From RQOF01 sp964394475 (GTDB taxonomy: Bacteria > Calditrichota > Calditrichia > RBG-13-44-9): DNA of 6,398 bases. This document shows positions 1 to 6,398 of this stretch, piece by piece. Position 1 is the stretch's first letter. The number at the start of each line of letters is the position of its first letter. The stretch covers positions 1-6,398 of the forward strand of contig CAYMXZ010000205.1 in the NCBI GenBank assembly GCA_964394475.1, written 5' to 3'. Made by a program: the position numbers and the translations under genes. A model generated the notes under the pieces. That model had not been told where the DNA came from and searched no databases. It saw only the letters and a program-made list of their open reading frames with translations.

Positions 1-204
1 GAGTAAGAATCTTTTTCCAATTTAATATCGTCATCATTATAGTCTTCTGTTTTTTCATCTAATTTTAAAGGTAAAATTATTATCGAAACAAAAATTAATT
101 ACTGTATCTTATTTGAAAAATTTTGTGAATATAAAAATAAAGTAGTAAAATAGTCAAAAGATTTTTAGAAAGTGTGACGGCAATCAATCTGGCATATGAA
201 TATC
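1..204. other. AT-rich region downstream of the M23 peptidase gene; possible gene start at left edge
   Basis: This stretch follows the stop of the minus-strand peptidase gene. I find no strong GC-rich hairpin followed by a T-run, so no clear terminator. At the far left the minus strand stays open to the window edge in two frames. One starts with an ATG at 58-56 and reads MKKQKTIMMTILNWKKILT. The other is open from about base 97 without an ATG and includes an acidic stretch reading DEKTEDYNDDDIKLEKD. Neither has a convincing ribosome binding site. Opposite them, a plus-strand frame reads through hydrophobic residues to a TAA at 60-62. Any of these could be a gene fragment cut by the window edge, or chance in AT-rich DNA. 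Confidence 0.4.
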
Positions 205-2469
205 TCATTTTAGTGAGTACACTTTCTTCGTCATGTTACCAACATTATCCTCGACGGTAATTTTGATTATCGCCGGGCCAGAAAGATTGGAGGCAAGATG
301 GAAGGTGACATAATCTTCTTCCGGATCGTATTCAAATAATTGCCATTGACCATTCAGATCAATTTGTATTTTCGATTCGCTCTGGATGCCTGAAAATTCA
401 TCCTTGATAAAAAACTTAATCACGTCATTTTGATTTTGAATGGTCGTCAGATCAAGCGCGTGAGCCGGCAGTATGGAAGGCGGTATCGTATCCTGGATCA
501 AGGTAAATTTTTCCAGGCTGGTTACCCGGGCTTTTAAACGGTGTGATAAAGTATCTATCTTTGATGGAATGAATTGCCATCCCTTCTTCTGATCCCAGTA
601 ATACAAACCCACTCCATTCAGGGATGAATATTTTTCTGGCAGACCCAGCTCAATCCACACTCCGCCATCGACTGCTTGAGTAAATGGTTGTAAATCATAA
701 ATATTTCCAAGTATGGTGTATTTTTTAGGTGGTGTATAAGAGGCTGTGTTATCCAGAACCTTAATAAAAACTGCGGCATCATCATATAACGCGAGAGGCG
801 GGAAAACTGCCTGGAAAAATCGATCACTTGAAATGATTCGGTAAGAATTGTTACGCTCTACATAATATAGATTCTCCAGCGACAGATTAAACAGTTTTTC
901 CCAGATCTCTCTTTGATTGAAGAAAATAGTAAAAGGTATATGTATTCGAAAAGTTTCTTCATCCTGTGGATACCAGAAGATTTCTGGAATTTGTTTAGTT
1001 AATTGGGAGAGGAAAGTAAAGGGACGATAATGATTGGTGTGGGCAGAGATTTCCAGCCAATCTCTTTTGATGCGCACATCGATGGTCTCGAATATTGGCA
1101 GACTGTCTCTTTTACTTTTGTTTTCAGGGGATCGCAGGAATAACGGGAAGCTGGGAATACCAGACTCTTTTATCCCCTGTATTTTCAAGATATTGTCAAC
1201 TGAAAATTTTCCGGGTGAAATAGCAAGGGTGTAATAATACCTGCCCTCTACCTGTAATTCTACCAGGCTTTGCTGTTTAGATAAATCGGACCATGTTCCT
1301 AATGGTTCTTGCTGCTGGATGGAGACATCGGTTAATTTTTGACTGCTCTGGAGGCGCAGAAATAAATCATCCTCAATCCAGCGGAAGAGGTCATAATTCA
1401 GGTGGGGAATGCTTCCGCTCCGAAAGTAAGCTTCAAATAGTGCGGTATTATCTGAAAAATCGGATATTTCCACCCGAAGTGAATGAACACCTTCGCTCAA
1501 TTGGCGATGATTTATTACCCCACTACCTGGACCATAATTATGATAAAAAGGGAGATTATTTTCTGGATGAATATAAAAATTATGAAAGATCCCCTGTCCT
1601 TTTCTCCACAGATCATAATTTTTATCGAGTTCAACTTTTTCGGATTGTTCATAAGAGAAACGATCGTATTGCACGGAATATACCAGAGAGTCATCGATCC
1701 ACATGTTGGCCCGGTAGAATGAAAATTCATTATTGGCGCCACCAGCCTGGTCATATGCTTTGATCGCCAGACCGATTTGCCCGCTAAAAAGTAGTGTATC
1801 CTCCAATTGAAATTTTTGACGCCTATCCAGGCTGAAAAAAAGTGTATCACTGGTAAGATTAATGAGTGAACGATGATCCATTGGAAAAAAAGCTGCCTGA
1901 TAGAGGCGGGGAGGGGTGTGGTCTTTAAAGAGCGATCGATAGTATTGCAACGGATTGAGAGGTCGGTTTTGCGGATCCCGAATTTCAAAATGCAGGTGGG
2001 GAGAACCAATTCCGCTCTTCCCGGTATACCCAATTATTTGACCCCGCTTTACTGGAAATTGCTGGGAAGTAAATTGCCGATCGATCCGATAGGTTTTATT
2101 CGCTTTTCTTTCCTTATCCAGATAAGTGTCCAATTCTGGCCAGAATTTACTGAGATGGGCGTAAATAACCATATTTCCATCTTTTAATTTCAGGTAAAGT
2201 GCCTTTCCATATCCAAATGCTGAGATTCGGGCTCGCATAATATATCCGTCGTCAATGGCCACGATGGGATATCCAGTGCGATTCCAGGTTTTGATATCGA
2301 TGGCCGCATGAAAATGCCGCGGGCGAAATTCGCAAAAATTACTGGTGAGTAGCTTGCTGGCATTTGTCGGCCACAGATAATCCTGCCCCACTGCTGCGAT
2401 GGGGACAATAATCAATAGAAATATTTTGAAGAGAAGAACTTTATGAGCACCAGAAATATATCTGAACAT
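205..2469 (-). CDS. Secreted M23-family zinc metallopeptidase with C-terminal beta-rich domains
   Basis: Predicted exported peptidoglycan (or similar) endopeptidase of the LytM/M23 family, 754 residues from this start. Residues 1-28 look like a signal peptide: a basic N-region, a hydrophobic core around residues 11-28, and likely cleavage after AVG before QDY. The peptidase domain spans about residues 50-165. It shows HAAID (zinc ligands H54 and D58), YAHLSKF (H105) and SPHLHFEIRD (H158 and zinc ligand H160), so the active site looks intact. The family's usual HxGxD has alanine in place of glycine here. The remaining ~580 residues are beta-rich, with Ig-like signatures near the C-terminus (DTIPP at 660-664, DEFSGI at 690-695, VEDNVGN at 739-745); they may bind the wall or a partner. 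An in-frame ATG at 2523 would add 18 residues. I prefer 2469 because it gives a normal-length signal peptide, although neither start has a good Shine-Dalgarno. The gene lies downstream of the acyl-CoA synthetase gene and is probably co-transcribed with it. The family call is strong; the substrate is inferred. Confidence 0.92.
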   Translation of the reverse strand: MFRYISGAHKVLLFKIFLLIIVPIAAVGQDYLWPTNASKLLTSNFCEFRPRHFHAAIDIKTWNRTGYPIVAIDDGYIMRARISAFGYGKALYLKLKDGNMVIYAHLSKFWPELDTYLDKERKANKTYRIDRQFTSQQFPVKRGQIIGYTGKSGIGSPHLHFEIRDPQNRPLNPLQYYRSLFKDHTPPRLYQAAFFPMDHRSLINLTSDTLFFSLDRRQKFQLEDTLLFSGQIGLAIKAYDQAGGANNEFSFYRANMWIDDSLVYSVQYDRFSYEQSEKVELDKNYDLWRKGQGIFHNFYIHPENNLPFYHNYGPGSGVINHRQLSEGVHSLRVEISDFSDNTALFEAYFRSGSIPHLNYDLFRWIEDDLFLRLQSSQKLTDVSIQQQEPLGTWSDLSKQQSLVELQVEGRYYYTLAISPGKFSVDNILKIQGIKESGIPSFPLFLRSPENKSKRDSLPIFETIDVRIKRDWLEISAHTNHYRPFTFLSQLTKQIPEIFWYPQDEETFRIHIPFTIFFNQREIWEKLFNLSLENLYYVERNNSYRIISSDRFFQAVFPPLALYDDAAVFIKVLDNTASYTPPKKYTILGNIYDLQPFTQAVDGGVWIELGLPEKYSSLNGVGLYYWDQKKGWQFIPSKIDTLSHRLKARVTSLEKFTLIQDTIPPSILPAHALDLTTIQNQNDVIKFFIKDEFSGIQSESKIQIDLNGQWQLFEYDPEEDYVTFHLASNLSGPAIIKITVEDNVGNMTKKVYSLK

Positions 2470-2551
2470 GATTATTTTTCTATTTTTATTAAAGATAACT
2501 CTTAAAATGAGACCTGATAACATTCGAAGTTTTTCAGATCATCCGTAATTA

Positions 2552-4663
2552 TCAATGTGAAATTTTAATTCGAACATCAACAATTTTGCATTTATTCGGG
2601 TGTGGATCCACGATAAAAGGATTAAAATCCAGCTCACTGATTTGCGGCCAATCCAGCGCCAGCTGGGATAACCGCAGTAAATTATCGACGATGATCTGGG
2701 TGTCGATAGCGGGTTGTCCACGGAATCCCTGCAGCAGACGATATCCTTTGATCTCTGTGATCATCTCCCGGGCGTCATGTTCGGTGAGTGGGGCAATTCG
2801 AAAACTGACATCATTAAATATTTCGATAAAAATTCCCCCCATTCCCAACATGATCATTGGACCATAATTCGGATCCCGCTTCATACCTAAGGCCAGTTCA
2901 AATTGTCCGTTGACCATCTCCTGAACCAGAATCCCGAAAATTTTCTCGGGGCTGACCGTTTGATGAGCTTTTTCCAGAAGTGAATGGAAAGTATGCTGGA
3001 TATCCTCGGTGGTCTTTAAATTTATTTTTACCCCTCCGCTATCTGATTTATGGATGATATCCTCTGCTTCAATTTTTAATACCACGGGTTGATTTATTTT
3101 CTGAAAAAATTCTACCGCTTCGGCAGCTGATTGAGCGATGGTGCTGGCAGCCAGTGGAAAATCATATGGCTGCAGCAGTGATAAAATCTCTGCCGTTCTT
3201 AGATAATCTCTTTTTTCAAAGGACGCGGATTCGAAGATATGCCGTAATCCACCTCGTTCAACAGCGATTTTTTTCGGTTTGCTTACTGGCGACTTCCGGT
3301 GCTGGTGGAACTTAAGCATGCCAGCCATACTGTACGCCGCTGCTTCCGGATACGAGTAGATGGGCAGGTGGAGTTCACTAAAAGTATCTAAACCTGAGGT
3401 CTCGTCCTTTTTGGCCATCAGTACCACAAATACAGGCTTGTGCGTTTTATTGGCCAGGATTTCTTTCAGGCCTTCTGCTATCAGGGCTGGAGTGGTGTTC
3501 ACGGGAGGCCGAACGATAATCACCATAATAGCATCCACATTTTCATCCTTCATCAGGTGAAAGAGCGCATTCTTGTAAGTTATTTCATTGGCACTGGCAA
3601 TCATATCCACCGGATTATTGATCGCCGCTTCTTCCGGCAAAAATTTTCGTAATTCTGTTTTGGTTTTTTCAGAGAGTTCTGCCATTTTCAATCCATGGTG
3701 TTCGATGGCATCGGTGGCCAGGATGGCAGGTCCACCAGCGTTGGTAAGCACCGCGATTCGATCTCCTTTGGGGCAGGGTTGATTGGAGAAACCCAGCGCC
3801 AAATTGAACATGTTTTCAATGGTATGAACACGAAGAATACCACATTGCTGGAAGAAAGCCTCGGTCGCCCGCTCTGAGCTGGCCAGAGCTCCGGTGTGGG
3901 AAGAAGCCGCTCTGGCTCCGCTGGCACTGCTTCCCGCTTTTAAGGCGATAATGGGCTTCTGACGGCTGAGCTGAGTAAGGATTTTCCTTAAGCGAGCCGT
4001 ATCTTCGATACTCTCCAGATACAGGGTGATCACTTCAGTTTTTTCATGAGTGGCTAAATATTCCAGAAAATCGCTGTCGATTAAATCCGCTTTGTTACCC
4101 TCACTAATGAACAGAGAAAAACCAAGATGAATTATTTTGCTCATCTCCAATACGGCAACTCCCAGAGCGCCGGATTGTGAGACAAAGGCCACATTGCCTG
4201 TAAATGGTTCGGTGGGAGAAAAACTGGCATTTAATCGGACTTCTGGATCGGTATTTATGATTCCCATGCAATTGGGACCAATCATCCGCATTCCATACTT
4301 TTTCAACACCGATACGAGTTGGTTCTCTCTGGTAATTCCTTCACCACCTATTTCTCTGAAACCGGCGGTAATCATCACAATATTTTTGATTCCTTTTTTA
4401 CCACAGCTTTCTACGACCTCAACCGCCAATTCTTTTTTAACCATTATTACCGCCAATTCCGGAACTTCGGGAACAGCTTCAATCGACGGAAAACAGGGAA
4501 CATTATTTATTTCCGTCGCCTGAGGGTTCACAGGGAAAATTTTTCCGCGATACCCATAATGTAATAACTTATCAAAAAATACTTTACCCAGACTCCCCTC
4601 TTTGCGGGAGGCACCAATAACGGCAATTGAATGCGGTTTAAAAAAGCCATCCAGATGTGACAT
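2552..4663 (-). CDS. Acetate/acyl-CoA ligase (NDP-forming), fused alpha-beta subunits
   Basis: Cytoplasmic enzyme expected to interconvert acyl-CoA + ADP + phosphate and the free acid + CoA + ATP, conserving energy by substrate-level phosphorylation. The 703 residues match the single-chain form. An N-terminal CoA-binding Rossmann domain (about 8-130, with SIAVIGAS at 12-19) is followed by succinyl-CoA-ligase-like domains (IGPNCMGI at 128-135, VSQSGALG at 161-168). H256 in SSHTGALA is the expected phosphohistidine. A C-terminal ATP-grasp domain covers about 485-700, with VVLK at 527-530, DIIHKSDSGGV at 535-545 and ELDFNPFIV at 677-685. H538 probably matches the second phosphohistidine known from the beta subunit of archaeal enzymes; this is inferred by motif position. 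There is no C-terminal GNAT domain, so it is not a Pat-type protein acetyltransferase, which is nearly 200 residues longer. The start is supported by an AAGGA Shine-Dalgarno nine bases upstream. Preferred substrate (acetate, branched-chain or aryl acids) and nucleotide (ADP or GDP) cannot be read from the sequence. It leads a likely two-gene transcript with the M23 peptidase. Confidence 0.95.
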   Translation of the reverse strand: MSHLDGFFKPHSIAVIGASRKEGSLGKVFFDKLLHYGYRGKIFPVNPQATEINNVPCFPSIEAVPEVPELAVIMVKKELAVEVVESCGKKGIKNIVMITAGFREIGGEGITRENQLVSVLKKYGMRMIGPNCMGIINTDPEVRLNASFSPTEPFTGNVAFVSQSGALGVAVLEMSKIIHLGFSLFISEGNKADLIDSDFLEYLATHEKTEVITLYLESIEDTARLRKILTQLSRQKPIIALKAGSSASGARAASSHTGALASSERATEAFFQQCGILRVHTIENMFNLALGFSNQPCPKGDRIAVLTNAGGPAILATDAIEHHGLKMAELSEKTKTELRKFLPEEAAINNPVDMIASANEITYKNALFHLMKDENVDAIMVIIVRPPVNTTPALIAEGLKEILANKTHKPVFVVLMAKKDETSGLDTFSELHLPIYSYPEAAAYSMAGMLKFHQHRKSPVSKPKKIAVERGGLRHIFESASFEKRDYLRTAEILSLLQPYDFPLAASTIAQSAAEAVEFFQKINQPVVLKIEAEDIIHKSDSGGVKINLKTTEDIQHTFHSLLEKAHQTVSPEKIFGILVQEMVNGQFELALGMKRDPNYGPMIMLGMGGIFIEIFNDVSFRIAPLTEHDAREMITEIKGYRLLQGFRGQPAIDTQIIVDNLLRLSQLALDWPQISELDFNPFIVDPHPNKCKIVDVRIKISH

Positions 4664-4670
4664 GGTCTTC

Positions 4671-4679
4671 TTTCCTTCT
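4671..4679 (-). promoter_or_regulatory. Ribosome binding site of the acyl-CoA synthetase gene
   Basis: Read on the minus strand this is AGAAGGAAA. The AAGGA core (4677-4673) lies nine bases before the ATG at 4663-4661. It is the clearest Shine-Dalgarno in the window and fixes the start of the synthetase. It also shows that this organism uses Shine-Dalgarno initiation at least sometimes, although the other two genes have weak or no such signal. Confidence 0.7.
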
Positions 4680-4698
4680 TTACAATAATTTAATTTTT

Positions 4699-4726
4699 AA
4701 AATAGGTAAATGGTGAATATAAACAA
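4699..4726 (-). promoter_or_regulatory. Weak candidate promoter for the synthetase-peptidase transcript
   Basis: On the minus strand a TTGTTT (4726-4721) is followed after 16 bases by TATTTT (4704-4699). These match three and four of six positions of the sigma-70 consensus. Transcription would begin near 4692, leaving a leader of roughly 30 bases that includes the ribosome binding site. Position is plausible, but in DNA this AT-rich such matches arise by chance, and the host's housekeeping sigma consensus is unknown. Confidence 0.2.
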
Positions 4727-4736
4727 CTCATGAGTT
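4725..4736. repeat. Perfect 12-bp palindrome AACTCATGAGTT, possible operator
   Basis: A perfect inverted repeat without a spacer lies about 60 bases upstream of the synthetase start. It touches the -35 element of the weak leftward promoter candidate. Its place between divergent genes suits a dimeric regulator binding site. No regulator gene is in the window and I see no second copy of the full motif here, so the role is inferred. Confidence 0.3.
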
Positions 4737-4926
4737 CGAAGTAATCCGTGATATTCCATATGAAATGCTGTATACCCATTGATTTGCCAACTAATGTTAA
4801 CTTTTCTACAATGAAAATCAGCGGTATCTTTCTGTAAAAAGAACCGTATCAAAAAATAACTATTATGAAGAGATAATGTAATTAGAAATATATTTTTATG
4901 TTCCTTGCTTTTAGATGAAGTATAAC

Positions 4927-4955
4927 TTGAAAAAAGCAAAATTACTTACTATTTT
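4927..4955 (+). promoter_or_regulatory. Candidate sigma-70-type promoter of the lipoprotein protease gene
   Basis: TTGAAA at 4927-4932 (five of six to consensus) and TATTTT at 4950-4955 (four of six) are separated by exactly 17 bases. Initiation would fall near 4962, giving a leader of about 20 bases. A weak GAGAG Shine-Dalgarno at 4971-4975 lies six bases before the ATG at 4982. The spacing is good, but the AT-rich context lowers confidence. Confidence 0.4.
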
Positions 4956-4981
4956 CGTCTTAGATTAATCGAGAGCTCATC

Positions 4982-6019
4982 ATGCACAAACTCTTTTTCA
5001 TTTTTTTATTTCTTTTTCTCTTTGGCGGGGGATGTTCACGACAAATTTACCAGGTGGCGTATCCTACTTTAAATGATGGAAAATATGACAGTGAGTTTCC
5101 CTATCGAAATTGTTCCAATGAGTTGTATCGTGTCTCCCAATCAATACGGAAGCTATCGGCCATTGCCTACTACAAGAGTTATATATTTGAAAACGATAGT
5201 CGGGTAACGGTGCAAGATGTGAAAAATAAAAATTACCGAAATCGAGCCAGCAAGGAGATATTTTTTAACAATTCGGTAATCGGTTCAGCCACTGTCATCA
5301 GTTATGTGGGGTCTCATGTGGCATTACTTACCTGTGCACACATTATTGATTTTGAGGATACTCTTTATAGTTTTTATTTAGACGAAAACCATACGCCGAC
5401 CTCTTATCTGCAGAGCGTGGCCTTCAAGGAAAGGCAATCAAATTTTATAGCCGATTTTCCGGAAAAAGGAGATTTAGAAGTTCTGGGCATGGATCGAGGG
5501 ATGGATATTGCCATTCTGGGAAAAAGGTTTACTGGCAATACTCGTTTTCCGATTTCGGTTTTTGATTTTCCCCTGGGGAAATCGAAAGATCTGGAATGGG
5601 GGTCTTTTGTTTATCTTATTGGATACCCCAAGGGATACCTGATGGTGACCAAGGGTATTGTTAGTCAGCCCAATCGCGATGAAAACGCTTCTTTTTTAGT
5701 CGATGCGCTATTCAATAAAGGGTTCAGTGGCGGGGTGGTTCTGGCCATACGTGATGGGGTACCCAATTTCGAAATGGTGGGTATGGCGGGCTCGGTGTCG
5801 GCTGACTTTGAATATACGCTGGTTCCCCCTGAAGATTTATACCGCTTTGGATATGACCCGCGAATTCCTTATACCGGTGATATCTTCCTGAAGCAAACTC
5901 GTACCATTAATTATGGAATTACTTTTATTGTCTCCGCAGAAAGTATAAAAAGTTTTATCAAATCTCACCTGCAAGACTTTCTGTATCGTGGATATGACTT
6001 ATCGTTACTAGTCCGGTGA
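4982..6019 (+). CDS. Putative lipoprotein, trypsin-like (HtrA/S1C-type) serine protease
   Basis: A 345-residue protein predicted to be exported and lipid-anchored, acting as an envelope serine protease. Residues 1-18 form a short basic start, a Phe/Leu-rich hydrophobic core and FGGGC, with C18 as the likely lipidated cysteine. The lipobox is loose because position -3 is Gly rather than Leu. Ser follows the cysteine, which would not signal inner-membrane retention under the E. coli rule. The protease fold runs from about 95 to 330. H120 lies in LLTCAHIID, D175 in RGMDIAIL and S249 in KGFSGGVV. Supporting motifs are YLIGYPKG (211-218) and the closing strand GITFIVSAESIKSF (312-325), which resembles the end of HtrA-type domains. 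The chain ends soon after, so there is no PDZ domain. Phe precedes the catalytic Ser, where trypsins have Asp and HtrA proteins Asn. About 75 residues lie between lipidation and the fold, and residues 275-310 look like an insertion. It stands alone on this strand. The fold is well supported; activity and substrate are inferred, and an inactive or specialised protease remains possible. Confidence 0.85.
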   Translation: MHKLFFIFLFLFLFGGGCSRQIYQVAYPTLNDGKYDSEFPYRNCSNELYRVSQSIRKLSAIAYYKSYIFENDSRVTVQDVKNKNYRNRASKEIFFNNSVIGSATVISYVGSHVALLTCAHIIDFEDTLYSFYLDENHTPTSYLQSVAFKERQSNFIADFPEKGDLEVLGMDRGMDIAILGKRFTGNTRFPISVFDFPLGKSKDLEWGSFVYLIGYPKGYLMVTKGIVSQPNRDENASFLVDALFNKGFSGGVVLAIRDGVPNFEMVGMAGSVSADFEYTLVPPEDLYRFGYDPRIPYTGDIFLKQTRTINYGITFIVSAESIKSFIKSHLQDFLYRGYDLSLLVR

Positions 6020-6398
6020 GTTCTTTTGCATAAGGCAGCATAAGATATTTTTATCTATTCATCATGAAAATTTTTTTAAATGATTACCGCTTAGCTCATA
6101 ATTCAATTGAACTATATCCTTTAAAAACGATTCCCAAATCGGAATTAATTCTCTCCTGAACCTGTAAATTCGTCTTTTAAATATCATGTTGATAAAAGTC
6201 AAGTCGTATTTCTTCCCTGGTTATTAATAATTTGAAGCTTCTTGTACCCTGTCTGTAACAGGCAGGGGTGCTTGTTATAGACCGGGGTGCGCAAGATTGT
6301 AGATTTTCAATAAAAAATAAAAGAATAAAATTTTATTGTATTCCACTGCTGTCCAAAATAAATTTAATTCATGAATGACTTTCCTATTTTATAAGGCT
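6020..6398. other. AT-rich region after the protease gene, no convincing gene
   Basis: These 379 bases are AT-rich except for a GC-rich island at about 6244-6292. Two short overlapping antisense frames exist: 31 codons on the plus strand from 6064, and 41 codons on the minus strand from 6187. Neither has a ribosome binding site or a recognisable product. Several short palindromes occur, for example TTCAATTGAA at 6102-6111, GAATTAATTC at 6142-6151 and ATTCATGAAT at 6367-6376. Such matches are common in AT-rich DNA. I see no hairpin with a T-tract that would be a clear terminator for the protease gene. Confidence 0.6.
6240..6296. repeat. GC-rich hairpin element, REP-like palindrome
   Basis: CCCTGTCTG (6247-6255) pairs with CAGGCAGGG (6259-6267) around a TAA loop: nine pairs, one of them a T-G wobble. 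TCTTG at 6240-6244 and CAAGA at 6292-6296 form a possible outer pair. GGGGTGC occurs twice, at 6265-6271 and 6284-6290. No T-run follows on either strand, so it is not a standard intrinsic terminator. The CCTG...CAGG style recalls the short palindromic repeats scattered between genes in many genomes. Whether this is one of many copies cannot be seen from a single window. Confidence 0.5.

Larger units (their letters stand above)
4664..4981. other. Divergent intergenic region between acyl-CoA synthetase and lipoprotein protease genes
   Basis: A 318-base AT-rich spacer from which the synthetase is read leftward and the protease rightward, so it should carry promoters for both. It contains a candidate rightward promoter, a weak leftward one, and a perfect 12-bp palindrome. 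An imperfect direct repeat is also present: CGGTATC and CCGTATC flank a purine/pyrimidine-rich stretch at about 4822-4850. An 80-codon minus-strand frame crosses the region from a TTG, but it has no ribosome binding site and a low-complexity Phe/Ser-rich translation, so I do not call it a gene. I recognise no riboswitch or small RNA. Confidence 0.7.

Noticed and set aside
1293..1763. 156-codon plus-strand open frame opposite the M23 peptidase gene
   Set aside because: It is antisense to a clear coding region, with no motif or ribosome binding site to support it.
1515..2033. 172-codon minus-strand open frame inside the M23 peptidase gene
   Set aside because: It lies in another frame of a well-supported gene on the same strand, has no recognisable domain, and reads as a shadow frame.
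2552..4663. Possibility that the synthetase is a Pat-type protein lysine acetyltransferase
   Set aside because: The chain ends right after the ATP-grasp domain at residue 703; the C-terminal GNAT domain of Pat is absent.
4697..4939. 80-codon minus-strand open frame filling most of the divergent intergenic region
   Set aside because: It starts at a TTG with no ribosome binding site, its translation is Phe/Ser/Tyr-rich without recognisable motifs, and it overlaps the likely promoters of both neighbours.
6043..6056. AGATA-TTTT-TATCT inverted repeat just after the protease stop
   Set aside because: The five-pair all-but-AT stem is too weak to act as a terminator and is expected by chance in such AT-rich sequence.
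6064..6159. 31-codon plus-strand open frame after the protease gene
   Set aside because: It is too short, without a ribosome binding site or a recognisable sequence.
6062..6187. 41-codon minus-strand open frame, rich in Arg near its start, with a TTGACT-like element upstream
   Set aside because: It is short, has no Shine-Dalgarno, is unrecognised, and is antisense to an equally short plus-strand frame. The promoter-like match is weak at the -10.
6247..6267. Hairpin considered as an intrinsic terminator of the protease gene
   Set aside because: It is not followed by a T-run on either strand and lies more than 220 bases past the stop codon.

Overview
The window holds three complete protein genes and three AT-rich stretches without a convincing gene. 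Nothing in it fixes the species. It fits a Gram-negative bacterium of the Calditrichota / KSB1 / Bacteroidota-Ignavibacteria kind: a large secreted M23 peptidase with beta-rich C-terminal domains, a single-chain NDP-forming acyl-CoA synthetase of the sort common in anaerobes, a lipoprotein protease, and AT-rich spacers. This assignment is inference from protein style only.

Layout, left to right. Bases 1-204 are AT-rich and lie downstream of the first gene; a short open frame runs off the left edge. On the minus strand, 205-2469 (possibly starting at 2523) encodes an exported M23-family zinc peptidase with all its metal and catalytic residues. Also on the minus strand, and upstream of it in transcription, 2552-4663 encodes a 703-residue fused acetyl/acyl-CoA synthetase (ADP-forming). 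The two genes are 28 or 82 bases apart, depending on the peptidase start, and are probably co-transcribed. Bases 4664-4981 form a divergent intergenic region with candidate promoters in both directions and a perfect 12-bp palindrome. On the plus strand, 4982-6019 encodes a putative lipoprotein with a trypsin-like (HtrA/S1C-type) serine protease domain and no PDZ domain. Bases 6020-6398 are AT-rich, with a GC-rich hairpin near 6247-6267 that stands out from its surroundings.

How the genes fit together: two of the three products should act in the envelope (peptidoglycan hydrolysis or processing, and envelope proteolysis). The third is a cytoplasmic energy-metabolism enzyme that makes ATP (or GTP) from acyl-CoA thioesters. 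The pairing of synthetase and peptidase has no obvious metabolic logic and may be simple co-location. I see no mobile element, RNA gene, CRISPR array or clearly new system. The most interesting items are the unusual active-site and lipobox details of the protease, the isolated GC-rich hairpin, and the possible operator between the divergent genes.
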